Shown: positions 26,353-35,499, counted from the stretch's first letter. The stretch: 64,000 bases of DNA from Chitinophaga filiformis (GCF_900102545.1 NZ_FNBN01000001.1:978477-1042476), one strand, 5' to 3'. Program-made: numbers and translations. The notes: generated from the sequence alone by a model not told the origin.

Positions 26353-27111
26353 ATGCACAATAAAATATACAACTCTTTTATCGATAGAAAGGCGAAGGGG
26401 ATAAAATCTTTTGCTGTTCTGATTGATCCGGACAAGGTAACTCCTGCTGGCATAGCAGACCTTGCGGCGAAATGTATGGCAGCGAAGGTAGATTACATTT
26501 TTCTGGGAGGCAGTCTTGTGATCACCGATCATCTCGATGAATGCGTACAACAGTTCAAAAGTCTTTGTGATATTCCTGTTGTATTGTTTCCTGGCAGCCC
26601 ATCGCAGGTTTCACGCTATGCTGACGCATTGCTCTATCTGTCCGTAATATCTGGCCGTAACCCCGAATTACTGATAGGACAACATGTGTTATCAGCCCCC
26701 GCTGTCAAAAAAAGCGGGCTGGAAGTTATTTCTACCGGTTATATCTTAATTGATGGTGGCGCTCCCACTACCGTTTCTTATATCAGCAATACGACACCTG
26801 TTCCTGCCGACAAAGACGACATTGCCATGTGTACTGCTATTGCAGGAGAAATGCTTGGCATGAAGGTAGTGTTCATGGATGCCGGCAGCGGCGCCCGTAA
26901 GCCTATCAGTGAAAGCATGATAGCACGCGTAGCCAGCCAGGTATCGGCCCCTATCATCGTAGGCGGCGGTATCCGGGATGCAGAAAAGGCTTACCTCAAT
27001 TGCAAAGCCGGCGCTGATATCATCGTTGTAGGAAACGCTATCGAGAAAGAAACCTCTCTGATCAAGGAAATGGCTGATGCAGTACACGCAGCTGCACCAG
27101 TGTTAAAATAA
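26353..27111 (+). CDS. Geranylgeranylglyceryl phosphate synthase family protein
   Basis: TIM-barrel prenyltransferase of 252 aa that joins a polyprenyl diphosphate to glycerol-1-phosphate, the archaeal-type ether-lipid reaction. Homologues are common in Bacteroidota. Motifs include FAVLIDPDKVTP at the N-terminus, DYIFLGGSLV, VVLFPGSPSQVS, the substrate-binding ISTGYILIDGGAPTTVSYIS, VVFMDAGSGARKPI and the phosphate-binding PIIVGGGIRDAEKA with GADIIVVGNAIE. The length fits the bacterial group. It is monocistronic with a strong terminator. Chain length and physiological product in this organism are not known. Confidence 0.9.
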   Translation: MHNKIYNSFIDRKAKGIKSFAVLIDPDKVTPAGIADLAAKCMAAKVDYIFLGGSLVITDHLDECVQQFKSLCDIPVVLFPGSPSQVSRYADALLYLSVISGRNPELLIGQHVLSAPAVKKSGLEVISTGYILIDGGAPTTVSYISNTTPVPADKDDIAMCTAIAGEMLGMKVVFMDAGSGARKPISESMIARVASQVSAPIIVGGGIRDAEKAYLNCKAGADIIVVGNAIEKETSLIKEMADAVHAAAPVLK

Positions 27112-27120
27112 TACCTTTTT

Positions 27121-27180
27121 AAAGGAGAAACGCTGATTACCGTATTCACTACGATAATCAGCGTTTCTCCTTTTTATTTT
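27121..27180 (+). terminator. Terminator of the GGGP synthase gene
   Basis: A 19-bp perfect stem (27121-27139 with 27155-27173; core GGAGAAACGCTGATTA) followed by TTTTTATTTT. Confidence 0.92.
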
Positions 27181-27259
27181 GATGATCCGGCTACCTCTTT
27201 GTAGCCGCAAGACGATCTTTAAGTGCTATAACAGCCCTCACAGGAAGCCGGTGCTGTTG

Positions 27260-27988
27260 TCAAAGACTCATCATCTCCTTAAACTTCACCGCTTGCCTGC
27301 GGCTCACTTCTATCTTTTCTCCCCCACGCATTTCCAGCAACAAACCTCCGTTGAAATAGGTATCGATCTTCTCGATCATGCGCAGGTTCACAATATGTTT
27401 TCTGTTGGCCCGGAAAAAGGTACGCTCATCGAGACGTTCTTCCAGCGCATTTAAAGATTTCAGGATCAGCGGCTTATTACCCTCAAAATACACACGGGCA
27501 TAGTTACCCACACTTTCAAAAAGCCGGATCTCCTGCAGTTTTACAAACCAACAGCGGTCGCCATCCTTAACAAATACCTGGTCGTTTTCTGACAGGATGG
27601 TCCGGATAGCACCTGCCTCCGCCTGTCGTTCTTTTTCTTCCAGCTGATGCAACTTATGAATCGCATCTGCCAGCCTTTTGGGCTCAATGGGTTTCAGCAG
27701 ATAATCCAGCGCATTATACTCAAATGCTTTCAGTGCATGCTCATCATAAGCAGTAGTGAAGATCACCTGTGGCGCTTTTTCCAATTCTGCCAGCAAATCA
27801 AAACCTGTTTTATCTGGCATTTGTATATCCAGGAAAAGCAGATCAGGATGCAGTGTTTCAATTTTTTCCAGTCCGTCCTTTGCATTTACTGCCTCTCCGA
27901 CTACCACTATTTCAGGGTGGTCAGCCAGCAATTTTTTCAGCTCGCTTCTGGCCAGGCGTTCGTCATCGATTATCAAAGCTTTTTTCAT
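27260..27988 (-). CDS. LytTR-family response regulator
   Basis: Two-component response regulator of 242 aa. The receiver domain (about 1-118) has the acidic pocket in ALIIDDERLA and the phosphoacceptor Asp54 in LLFLDIQMPDKTG, then Thr in VIFTTAYDEHALKAFEY and Lys in DYLLKPI. A LytTR DNA-binding domain spans about 140-240 (RCWFVKLQEIRLFESVGNYARVY, ERTFFRANRKHIVNLRMIEKI). The start is the ATG at 27988; a TTG two codons upstream is less likely. It follows its cognate sensor kinase by 36 bp. Confidence 0.95.
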   Translation of the reverse strand: MKKALIIDDERLARSELKKLLADHPEIVVVGEAVNAKDGLEKIETLHPDLLFLDIQMPDKTGFDLLAELEKAPQVIFTTAYDEHALKAFEYNALDYLLKPIEPKRLADAIHKLHQLEEKERQAEAGAIRTILSENDQVFVKDGDRCWFVKLQEIRLFESVGNYARVYFEGNKPLILKSLNALEERLDERTFFRANRKHIVNLRMIEKIDTYFNGGLLLEMRGGEKIEVSRRQAVKFKEMMSL

Positions 27989-28024
27989 GAGCAACTACTT
28001 TTAAACTTGGCGCGAATAATACTA

Positions 28025-29065
28025 CTAAAACAACGGCATCAGCACTTTTGCTTCAACCGTTTCCTCATTTTTATTATAAATATTAAATGACGCTTTATTC
28101 CCATACAACAAACTCAACCGTTGCCTGGTGCTTTGCAGGCCAAAACCATGTCCCGTTGTTTCTTCTCCTCCTATCTGCCCCGTATTTTCTATTGTGATTT
28201 CATGATGCATGTCCCTTACGTGAGAGCCGATCACTACCGTTCCTCCACTTACTGTGCGGGAAATGCCATGTTTAATGGCATTTTCCACCAATGTTTGCAA
28301 CATCATGGGAGGTATGGGCAGTTCCAGTGTTTCCGGGTCTATTTCATATTTCACCTTCAGTCGCTCTTCAAACCGGATATTCTCCAGTGCAAGGTAATCT
28401 TTTACTATATCCAACTCGTTTTCCAGGTTCACCGTTTCTGCCTTTTCCACCTGCATAGAGCTTCTCAGAATATTGGACAGCTCCGTGATCGCCGTTCTGG
28501 CCCGTTGTGGATTCTCATCCACCAGCGCCCGGATGCTGTTCAGGGCGTTAAAGATGAAATGAGGATTTAACTGTGATTTGATCGTTTTCAGTTCCAGCTC
28601 CTTGACTGTACTCTCCAGTTTCAGTTTATCCACCTGGCTGTTACGGCTGCGCTCAATATAGTGCCACACAAAATAAACCAGCCACCAGATAGCTGTGAGC
28701 GTGAATATGGGTAAAAGGAAGGTCAGTGTTTTCTGGTCTGTCAGGCCCCGTTGCTGCCACGAATACCTGAACATGTTCCCTGTTGTGGTAATACCTACGT
28801 AAATAATGAGTCCTGCACTTACGGTGAGGGCGAAAAAAAGTAACATCTGGCCCTCAAAACTATACTGAAACCAATTTAACCGTTTGATGACAACCCGTAA
28901 CAAATGCGTAGCGAGTATCCCAAAAAACATGATCATCAGCAGGTTTATCAGATAGAAAGAGCCAAATGAGCCCGCAAATGAATAGGCAAAGAAAAGATTG
29001 ACTACTGCATATGTCGTCCAGCCCAGAATCTGACACCACCAATATCTTGATATTCGTTTAAACAT
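28025..29065 (-). CDS. LytS/YehU-type sensor histidine kinase
   Basis: Membrane sensor kinase of 346 aa. Four transmembrane helices lie at about 12-30, 35-60, 72-95 and 112-135, with no large periplasmic domain. A short coiled coil (about 142-163) leads into a His_kinase domain with the phosphoacceptor His169 in KSQLNPHFIFNALNSIRAL. The ATPase N-box is LQTLVENAIKHGI and the G-box is GHGFGLQSTRQRL. It is the partner of the LytTR regulator downstream. Such pairs in Bacteroidota often act on envelope genes, but nothing here shows the stimulus. Confidence 0.95.
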   Translation of the reverse strand: MFKRISRYWWCQILGWTTYAVVNLFFAYSFAGSFGSFYLINLLMIMFFGILATHLLRVVIKRLNWFQYSFEGQMLLFFALTVSAGLIIYVGITTTGNMFRYSWQQRGLTDQKTLTFLLPIFTLTAIWWLVYFVWHYIERSRNSQVDKLKLESTVKELELKTIKSQLNPHFIFNALNSIRALVDENPQRARTAITELSNILRSSMQVEKAETVNLENELDIVKDYLALENIRFEERLKVKYEIDPETLELPIPPMMLQTLVENAIKHGISRTVSGGTVVIGSHVRDMHHEITIENTGQIGGEETTGHGFGLQSTRQRLSLLYGNKASFNIYNKNEETVEAKVLMPLF

Positions 29066-29215
29066 CTATCTGAAAATTAGTAAACTACTGCTACATTTCA
29101 AAAATACCGATGTGCTTAGCCCACCTTGCTGCAAATGTTATGAGTGGGTTTCCGGCATGGCAGAAGTCCAAATGTGCTGATGTATGGAATAAATGTAGAT
29201 TAGCGCTTTAATTTG

Positions 29216-29223
29216 TACTTTTG
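29216..29223 (+). promoter_or_regulatory. -7 element upstream of dxs
   Basis: TACTTTTG matches TAnnTTTG, 25 bp before the ATG at 29249. It overlaps the upstream extension of the dxs frame, supporting the shorter start. Confidence 0.5.
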
Positions 29224-29248
29224 TTTATTAAATCCTGCATCAAGAAGT

Positions 29249-31174
29249 ATGAATATTACGCCGGGCCCATTGCTGGGCAAGATCGAAACCCCTGCCGATT
29301 TGCGGAATCTCAGTAAGGAGCAGCTGCACGAGGTGAGTGAAGAACTCCGCCAGTTCATTATTGATGTTGTTAGTGTACACGGTGGCCACTTTGCGGCCAG
29401 TCTGGGTGTTGTGGAGCTGAGTGTGGCACTGCATTACGTATTTAATACCCCATATGACCAACTTGTTTGGGATGTGGGACACCAGGCCTATGGCCATAAG
29501 ATCCTGACAGGCCGGAGAGACGTTTTCCATACTAACCGTAAATATCATGGTATCAGCGGCTTCCCGAAAAGGGATGAAAGCGAGTACGACACCTTTGGTG
29601 TAGGGCACTCCTCTACCTCCATTTCCGCCGCGCTGGGTATGGCCATTGCCTCCAAATACAAAGGAGAGACGGACCGCCAGCACATTGCCGTAATAGGTGA
29701 TGGCGCCATGACAGCAGGTATGGCATTCGAGGCCCTCAACCATGCAGGTGTGGCCAATGCCAATGTGCTGATCATACTCAATGACAACTGTATGTCCATT
29801 GACCCGAACGTTGGCGCATTAAAAGAATACCTGACCGACATTACCACTTCCCCTACTTATAACAAACTACGTGACGACGTATGGAACCTGCTGGGCAAAT
29901 TGCCCGTAGGTAAACGCTTTACCCGCGACATGGCCTCCAAACTGGAAGCTGGTCTGAAAGGCGTTGTATCCAGCTCCAGCAACCTGTTCGAATCCCTCAA
30001 GCTGCGTTATTTCGGTCCTATTGACGGGCACAATATCGTGAAGCTGGTGGATACCCTCCAGGACCTGAAAGACATTCCTGGTCCTAAGCTGTTGCATATC
30101 GTAACCACAAAAGGTAAAGGATATGCCGTGGCGGAGAAAGATCAGACTACCTGGCACGCTCCGGGCCTGTTTGATAAAATTACCGGCGAAATCTTCAAGA
30201 AACAGCCGGACAAGCCACAGCCACCAAAATACCAGGATGTATTCGGTCATACCATCATAGAACTGGCAGAGCAGAACAAGACCGTGATGGGTATTACACC
30301 CGCCATGCCTTCCGGCTCTTCCCTGAAGTTCATGATGGAAAAAATGCCCGACCGTGCTTTTGACGTAGGTATCTGTGAACAGCATGCCGTAACCCTTTCT
30401 GCCGGTCTGGCTACACAGGGTATGCGCGTATTCTGTAATATCTACTCTTCCTTCATGCAAAGAGCATATGACCAGGCCTTACACGACGTAGCTATCCAGA
30501 AGCTGCCAGTAGTATTCTGCCTGGACCGTGCCGGCCTGGTGGGAGAGGATGGCCCTACTCACCATGGCGCTTATGACATCGCTTATATGCGTTGCGTACC
30601 TAATGTCATCATCAGCTCACCGATGAATGAAGAGGAATTACGTAACCTCATGTATACTTCCCAGCTGCCTACCCAGCAGATGCCTTTTGTGATCCGTTAT
30701 CCAAGAGGACAGGGTGTAATGCCTGACTGGAAACAGCCATTCAAGGAAATAAAGATCGGTACCGGCCGCAAACTGCGTAGCGGTAAGGATATCGCAATAC
30801 TTTCCCTGGGGCACCCCGGTAACTTCGTAACAGAAGCCTGCAAAGAACTGCTGGCGGATGGTTTACAGCCTGCTCACTATGATATGCGCTTCGTAAAACC
30901 ACTGGACGAGGCTCTATTGCATGAAATATTCAGCGAATTTGACAAAGTGATCACTGTAGAAGATGCTGCTGTAACAGGCGGATTCGGTAGCGCCATCCTG
31001 GAATTTATGGCTATTCATGGTTATAAGGCTGATGTGCGTATGCTGGGTATTCCTGACCGTATTGTGGAGCATGGTAAACCGGAAGACCTCCATCGCGAAT
31101 GTGGCTATGATGCCGCTGGTATTGCCAGTGCAGCGCGTGCCATGCTGAAAGAGAAGATCACCGTTACTGCCTGA
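29249..31174 (+). CDS. dxs: 1-deoxy-D-xylulose-5-phosphate synthase
   Basis: First enzyme of the MEP isoprenoid pathway. It condenses pyruvate and glyceraldehyde-3-phosphate with thiamine diphosphate. 641 aa, the normal length. Seen are VWDVGHQAYGHKILTGRRD, the TPP motif GDGAMTAGMAFEALNHAG ending NDNCMSI, the DRAG-type motif LDRAGLVGEDGPTHHGAYD and the C-terminal transketolase domain (GGFGSAILEFM). I start at the ATG at 29249; the frame stays open to 29213, but a promoter element lies there. It would supply precursors to polyprenyl products such as the GGGP synthase substrate encoded nearby. This link is inference. Confidence 0.96.
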   Translation: MNITPGPLLGKIETPADLRNLSKEQLHEVSEELRQFIIDVVSVHGGHFAASLGVVELSVALHYVFNTPYDQLVWDVGHQAYGHKILTGRRDVFHTNRKYHGISGFPKRDESEYDTFGVGHSSTSISAALGMAIASKYKGETDRQHIAVIGDGAMTAGMAFEALNHAGVANANVLIILNDNCMSIDPNVGALKEYLTDITTSPTYNKLRDDVWNLLGKLPVGKRFTRDMASKLEAGLKGVVSSSSNLFESLKLRYFGPIDGHNIVKLVDTLQDLKDIPGPKLLHIVTTKGKGYAVAEKDQTTWHAPGLFDKITGEIFKKQPDKPQPPKYQDVFGHTIIELAEQNKTVMGITPAMPSGSSLKFMMEKMPDRAFDVGICEQHAVTLSAGLATQGMRVFCNIYSSFMQRAYDQALHDVAIQKLPVVFCLDRAGLVGEDGPTHHGAYDIAYMRCVPNVIISSPMNEEELRNLMYTSQLPTQQMPFVIRYPRGQGVMPDWKQPFKEIKIGTGRKLRSGKDIAILSLGHPGNFVTEACKELLADGLQPAHYDMRFVKPLDEALLHEIFSEFDKVITVEDAAVTGGFGSAILEFMAIHGYKADVRMLGIPDRIVEHGKPEDLHRECGYDAAGIASAARAMLKEKITVTA

Positions 31175-31204
31175 TCATACAGGTAAAACAATAAAAATAC
31201 ATTT

Positions 31205-31251
31205 GAAGCCACCTTTGTGACATTGTTCATACAGGTGGCTTCCTTATTTTT
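31205..31251 (+). terminator. Terminator of dxs
   Basis: GAAGCCACCT (31205-31214) pairs with AGGTGGCTTC (31233-31242), followed by a T-rich tail up to the next gene. Confidence 0.85.
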
Positions 31252-31256
31252 ATAGC

Positions 31257-32306
31257 ATGGATGAATTGTATATACACCTCCGCATCAGGGAGGTCATAGC
31301 AGAAACACAGGATGCATTTACCTACAGGCTGGAAACTATCGACGGACAACCTCTTGCATACCAGGCAGGGCAATTCATTACCTTTCTGATCTACCTGCAC
31401 GGTACAGAATACAGACGTTCTTATTCATTCAGTTCTACTCCCGGTATTGATCCGTATCCATCTGTCACCATCCGGGAAAAACAGAATGGGGAAATATCCC
31501 GTCACATCCTGCATCACTGGAAAGCCGGTGACCAGGTCACTGCATTACTGCCTTCCGGCCGCTTTACGCTGTCGGGACATACGACTTCACCACGGGACAT
31601 CTTTCTGCTGGGCGCAGGAAGCGGTATTACGCCTCTTTTTTCTCTTTTGAAGGAGATACTTCATAATGAGCCAACGGCCCATATTAAGCTTATTTACAGC
31701 AATACATCCACAGAGCGCACCATCTTCCACCGGCACTTACAGGAACTCGTTCAACAGTTTCCCCGGCAGCTGCATATTATCCATCTGTTCAGTAATGATC
31801 CCGACCAGATTGTACGCCGGCTCAGTAATCTTTCGCTGGAGCCGCTGGTACAGCAACAGCTCCGCTACCAGGCAGCAGATGCCCGGTTCTTTGTATGCGG
31901 TCCGCCGGAATACATGCGTATGATACTCTTAACGCTCACTTACATGGGCTTTGGTGAAGAGCAGTTGCATAAGGAGAATTTCGTGGTAAATACGGCTCCT
32001 CAATTGGCAAGAATAGGCACGCCGGAAGATAGTTCCATGAAGAACGTGGAATTACATCTGCGAGGGGGAGTGCATAAACTCTCCATTCCCGGCAATCACA
32101 ATATACTTGGGGAGGCGCTTGCTCAAGGCATTGCCATTCCATATAGCTGCAAAGGCGGTGTTTGCGGTTCCTGTACTGCCCGCTGTACGACTGGTAAAGT
32201 GTGGATGGCCCTGAATGAAGTGCTGACGGACAAAGAAATTGAGCAGGGCTTCGTCCTCACCTGCACCGGTTATGCGATTAGTGCAGAAGTGGTGATCGAG
32301 ATATAA
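31257..32306 (+). CDS. PaaE-like FAD/NAD(P)H reductase with C-terminal 2Fe-2S ferredoxin domain
   Basis: Electron-transfer flavoprotein of 349 aa. The FAD-binding domain spans about 1-105, with YRRSYSFSS as the flavin motif. The NAD(P)H domain spans about 110-235 (LLGAGSGITPLFSLL, FVCGPPEYM). The C-terminal ferredoxin (about 265-349) carries CKGGVCGSC and a distal Cys in FVLTCTGY. This matches PaaE and related CDO/FNR-type reductases that feed electrons to oxygenases. No paa ring-hydroxylation genes are here, so its partner oxygenase or desaturase is elsewhere. The start is the ATG just after the dxs terminator. Confidence 0.9.
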   Translation: MDELYIHLRIREVIAETQDAFTYRLETIDGQPLAYQAGQFITFLIYLHGTEYRRSYSFSSTPGIDPYPSVTIREKQNGEISRHILHHWKAGDQVTALLPSGRFTLSGHTTSPRDIFLLGAGSGITPLFSLLKEILHNEPTAHIKLIYSNTSTERTIFHRHLQELVQQFPRQLHIIHLFSNDPDQIVRRLSNLSLEPLVQQQLRYQAADARFFVCGPPEYMRMILLTLTYMGFGEEQLHKENFVVNTAPQLARIGTPEDSSMKNVELHLRGGVHKLSIPGNHNILGEALAQGIAIPYSCKGGVCGSCTARCTTGKVWMALNEVLTDKEIEQGFVLTCTGYAISAEVVIEI

Positions 32307-32316
32307 GCTCTATGCT

Positions 32317-32691
32317 TTACGAAAAAGCGCTGAAAGCTTTAAACTCATCCCGTAACTCATTGTACAGTTTCCTGAATGTATGCATACGGTCCTGCAGAAC
32401 ATCAAAATCATCTACGGGACGATCGTCATGCAATATGGGAGGTTGCCCGTTGTTTGATATCTTTTTGGCAGATTGTTTCAGATCATGACGCAATTCATCT
32501 GCTTTTTCTTCCTGACAGATGAATTGATTCTGGAAGTGCTCAATCTGAGCCAGGGACTCGTCATCAGTTTTACTGATAGATAATTGCTCTAAGTGGCTGC
32601 GCATAGACCGGATGGACTCCCTGGTACTGTTCACTTCGTCCTTCCAGCTACTGATCTGTTCGAGATCTGAAGTTTGTGCGGATACTTCCAT
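32317..32691 (-). CDS. Small coiled-coil protein of unknown function
   Basis: Not recognised. 124 aa, cytoplasmic, no signal peptide or membrane helix. It is nearly all charged helix with heptad spacing (ISSWKDEVNSTRESIRSMR, IEHFQNQFICQEEKADELRH). A less ordered DDRPVDDFDVLQ segment precedes a last helix (YNELRDEFKAF). I use the ATG at 32691 (MEVSAQTS); an extension to 32745 adds unlikely residues. It is the most downstream gene of the minus-strand stress block and may be separately transcribed, as a terminator for dps lies between. Confidence 0.7.
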   Translation of the reverse strand: MEVSAQTSDLEQISSWKDEVNSTRESIRSMRSHLEQLSISKTDDESLAQIEHFQNQFICQEEKADELRHDLKQSAKKISNNGQPPILHDDRPVDDFDVLQDRMHTFRKLYNELRDEFKAFSAFS

Positions 32692-32828
32692 GTGTATTGA
32701 TTTTAACGTTAAATAATTAAGCAATACAATATTTGTCCGTAACACATTTCTAAGTTACAAAGCTTTTTCCAATTAGGAATTAGGAATTAAGCACCAGGAA
32801 TTGCAGCTTGCGTTTATTTATTACTTTA

Positions 32829-32874
32829 ATAAAAAAGCTGTTATATAAGAAGTATAATCTTCCAATATAACAGC
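32829..32874 (-). terminator. Terminator of dps (minus strand)
   Basis: GCTGTTATAT (32837-32846) pairs with ATATAACAGC (32865-32874). On the minus strand the stem is followed by TTTTTTATT. Confidence 0.8.
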
Positions 32875-32893
32875 CCTTCTTTATTCCTGTTTA

Positions 32894-33370
32894 TTATTTC
32901 AGATAAGCATTATACATCCATACCAGCTTCTCCTGTTCCCTGATATAAGTCGTGATCAAATCATTGGTACCATCGTCTCCCACTTCACTGCTGACAGCAG
33001 CCACTTCTCTTTCAATCTCAATCAGCGACTGCAGACCAGAGAGTACATGCTGCACACACACGACATCCTTACTTTCATTCCTGATCTCTACTATAGTAGA
33101 TTGTTCAATGTAATCAGAGAATGCATGTGTAGGTGTAAAACCAAGTGTTAATATCCTTTCTGCAATCTCGTCTATCTTAGTCAGGGCATCTGTATATAAC
33201 TCTTCAAATTTCGCATGCAACGTGAAGAATTTATCGCCGCGTATATTCCAGTGAAACCCACGCACATTCATATAAAACAACTGGTAAGTAGCCAGCAGTG
33301 TATTCAGTTTTTGAGCAAGTTCCTTTGATGTTTTCTTTTCAAGTCCGATGTTCGTTGTTGCAGTACTCAT
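32894..33370 (-). CDS. dps: Dps-family DNA-protecting ferritin
   Basis: Forms dodecameric shells that oxidise and store iron and shield DNA in oxidative stress or starvation; 158 aa. The ferroxidase ligands are visible: His40 in GFHWNIRGDKFF, His52, and Asp67/Glu71 in KIDEIAERIL. The helix FFTLHAKFEELYTDALTKID is the family signature. The N-terminal tail is short with few Lys, so DNA binding through that tail is probably weak. It sits next to pirin, OsmC and YceI genes on the same strand. Confidence 0.93.
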   Translation of the reverse strand: MSTATTNIGLEKKTSKELAQKLNTLLATYQLFYMNVRGFHWNIRGDKFFTLHAKFEELYTDALTKIDEIAERILTLGFTPTHAFSDYIEQSTIVEIRNESKDVVCVQHVLSGLQSLIEIEREVAAVSSEVGDDGTNDLITTYIREQEKLVWMYNAYLK

Positions 33371-33398
33371 AGCGAAATATTTTTTGGGTAATATTTAA

Positions 33399-34109
33399 TC
33401 AACTCATTGGTACATCGATCAACAAAAAGTCTGCCGCTTTGAGTGCTTTCACTGTTGCAGTATCATAGTTGCTCAAACCAATAGCATCACGGCGTTTCAG
33501 TATTTCTCCTGCCACTTCCACCTCACCTTCCAGTACCATCAGATAGCTGCCATGCTGTGCCATTTTTGGTGCAATGTCCACACTTTGTCCTTCCTCAAAA
33601 TGACCTAAGGAAAACCATGCATCCTGATTAATGAGTAATGCATCACCGTTAGCCTCAGGCGATACAACTACCTGCAGTTTATTCAACCTGTCAGCAAGCT
33701 CAAATGCCTGTTGCTGATAACGTGGCTTTACATTACGTAGCTTTGGGAATACCCATATTTGCAGGAAGCTGGCAGGATCTGTTTTAGAGGCATTGAATTC
33801 AGAATGCGATATACCGGTACCAGCACTCATGATCTGCACTTCATTACTATGAATGATCTCATGTCTGCCCGTGTTATCACGATGCTCAAGCGCACCACTG
33901 AGTGGTATACTCACTATTTCCATATTGTCGTGCGGATGTGTTCCAAAACCCATCCCACCTTTAATTGTATCGTCGTTCAGTACACGTAATGCACCGAAAT
34001 GTATGCGCTCCGGATTGTAATAACCTGCAAAACTGAATGTATGATAGCTCTGTAACCAACCATGATTGGCAAAGCTCCGTGAATCTGCTCTGTGAATGAT
34101 TTTTTCCAT
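33399..34109 (-). CDS. Pirin family protein (YhaK-like bicupin)
   Basis: Bicupin of 236 aa. The start IIHRADSRSFANHGWLQSYHTFSFAGYYNPERI and the metal-binding cupin motif GFGTHPHDNMEIVSIPLSG (read as adjacent segments) are typical. HSNEVQIMSAGTGISHSEFNAS completes cupin 1, and a weaker second cupin follows. Such proteins respond to redox or act as quercetinases. The exact role is unknown. It lies 28 bp upstream of dps on the same strand, so it is probably co-transcribed with dps. Confidence 0.9.
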   Translation of the reverse strand: MEKIIHRADSRSFANHGWLQSYHTFSFAGYYNPERIHFGALRVLNDDTIKGGMGFGTHPHDNMEIVSIPLSGALEHRDNTGRHEIIHSNEVQIMSAGTGISHSEFNASKTDPASFLQIWVFPKLRNVKPRYQQQAFELADRLNKLQVVVSPEANGDALLINQDAWFSLGHFEEGQSVDIAPKMAQHGSYLMVLEGEVEVAGEILKRRDAIGLSNYDTATVKALKAADFLLIDVPMS

Positions 34110-34201
34110 AAATCTTTTCTCCTTTTACAATACAAATATCCTCATTACATACAGGCCGGTAAATGGATTGCTTGATGAAAAGAGTGGACTATTTATACAA
34201 T

Positions 34202-34233
34202 AAAAAATCCCGTTCCCAATGAAGAGAACGGGA
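34202..34233 (-). terminator. Terminator of the OsmC-family gene (minus strand)
   Basis: TCCCGTTC (34208-34215) pairs with GAACGGGA (34226-34233). On the minus strand it is followed by TTTTTTA. Confidence 0.82.
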
Positions 34234-34252
34234 CCTTTATAATGCGTTAGCC

Positions 34253-34663
34253 TTATACCAGTTCGGCATCCAGTGTAATCTCTGTATTCAGCAGTTTAGA
34301 GATAGGGCAGTTAGTTCTTGCTTCTTCTGCCAGCTCAGCAAACTTAGCTTTATCCAGACCGGGAACAGTTGCTTTCAACTCCAGATGGCTGCTTGTAATA
34401 GCACCATTATCCAGTGTAATAGTAGCTTTAGTGTCCAGGTTCTCAGGTGTGAAACCTGCTCCTGACAACAGGAAGCTCAGCTTCATGGTAAAACATCCTG
34501 AATGCGCAGCTGCTATCAGCTCCTCAGGATTAGTACCTGTACCATCCTCAAAGCGGCTTTTATAAGAATATGCTGTATTGCTTAATACACCAGACTGTGA
34601 ACTTACTGTACCTTTTCCATCTTTACCGGTACCTTTCCAGTTGGCGGATGCAGATCTTTTCAT
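34253..34663 (-). CDS. OsmC/Ohr-family peroxiredoxin-like protein
   Basis: Thiol-dependent hydroperoxide reductase of 136 aa. The two redox Cys are Cys57 in AAAHSGCFTMKL and Cys119 in TNCPISKLL, spaced as in OsmC. The N-terminal SANWKGTGKDGKG and GTNPEELIAAAHS blocks place it with OsmC rather than Ohr. It likely detoxifies organic or fatty-acid hydroperoxides in the cytoplasm. It has its own terminator and probably its own promoter. Confidence 0.92.
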   Translation of the reverse strand: MKRSASANWKGTGKDGKGTVSSQSGVLSNTAYSYKSRFEDGTGTNPEELIAAAHSGCFTMKLSFLLSGAGFTPENLDTKATITLDNGAITSSHLELKATVPGLDKAKFAELAEEARTNCPISKLLNTEITLDAELV

Positions 34664-34971
34664 GATTAAAACGTTTGATTAGTTTAATGAATAAAGTGAA
34701 TTGAAGGTGGTTATGGAGCTGAAATTACTATTTCTTTTTTTGTTTAGGAAGGGGTATTCCTTCGTAGACTTTTCTCTACATACATCCTCAAAACAAAAGA
34801 CCGGGTGAAATGTTTCACCCGGCCTACACTATTTCTGGCAATCATCCTCAAAAAAACTTCTTTCTCCACGTCATTGCTTACACTGTTTCCATGTCTGAAC
34901 TTCTTTATTCCACGCTATTAGACATTATACCGCTGCAATAACCGAATGCCAGTATATATTGATTGTTGTGC
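34664..34971. other. Gap between YceI and OsmC genes with a 22-bp hairpin
   Basis: CCGGGTGAAA-TG-TTTCACCCGG (34801-34822) followed on the minus strand by TCTTTTGTTTTG probably terminates the YceI transcript. CATCCTCAAAA occurs on both sides of it (about 34783 and 34845). I see no gene here. Confidence 0.6.
34801..34822 (-). terminator. Terminator downstream of the YceI gene (minus strand)
   Basis: A 10-bp perfect stem with a T-rich tail on the minus strand, about 150 bp after the YceI stop codon. Confidence 0.7.
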
Positions 34972-35499
34972 TTAACCTTGTTTTACAAGCTGTACTCCTG
35001 CCTGCAGTTTCACCTCGTCGCTCAGCATGATACCACCGGTTTCAGTTACAGCGTTGTATGTAAGTCCAAAATCCTTTCTGTTGATCTTACCTTTAATCTC
35101 AAAGCCTGCTTTGGTCTGACCATATGGATCTTTCTGGATACCATTGTATTCTACCTCCAGTTCCACTGGTTTGGTAACACCACGGATGGTCAGGTCGCCA
35201 GTTACTTTATACTCATCGCTGCCTTTCTTAGTTACACCGTTAGAAACGAAAGTGATTTTAGGATACTGTGCTGCATGAAAGAAATCTTCTGCCTTTAAGT
35301 GCTCATCGCGCTGTTCGTTTTTGGTGGAGATGCTGTTAACATCTGCTTCGAAAGTGATCTTAGCGTCGGTGAAATCATCGTTGTTGCTTTCCACAGTTGC
35401 ATCGTAGGTGCCGAAGTAACCGGTCACGTTAGAGATCATTAAGTGTCTGATCTTAAATTCTACTTCACTGTGCATTGGGTCGATTTTCCAGATTGCCAT
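34972..35499 (-). CDS. YceI-family lipid-binding-like protein
   Basis: 175-aa YceI beta-barrel. WKIDPMHSEVEFKIRHLMISNV is split over the start, then GYFGTYDATVES, FEADVNSISTKNEQRDEHLKAEDFF, KITFVSNGVTKKG and YKVTGDLTIRGVTKPVELEVEY are the family hallmarks. No signal peptide is present, so unlike E. coli YceI it should be cytoplasmic. The barrel binds an isoprenoid or amphipathic ligand in known members. The role here is unknown. It sits in the stress block with OsmC, pirin and Dps. Confidence 0.93.
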   Translation of the reverse strand: MAIWKIDPMHSEVEFKIRHLMISNVTGYFGTYDATVESNNDDFTDAKITFEADVNSISTKNEQRDEHLKAEDFFHAAQYPKITFVSNGVTKKGSDEYKVTGDLTIRGVTKPVELEVEYNGIQKDPYGQTKAGFEIKGKINRKDFGLTYNAVTETGGIMLSDEVKLQAGVQLVKQG

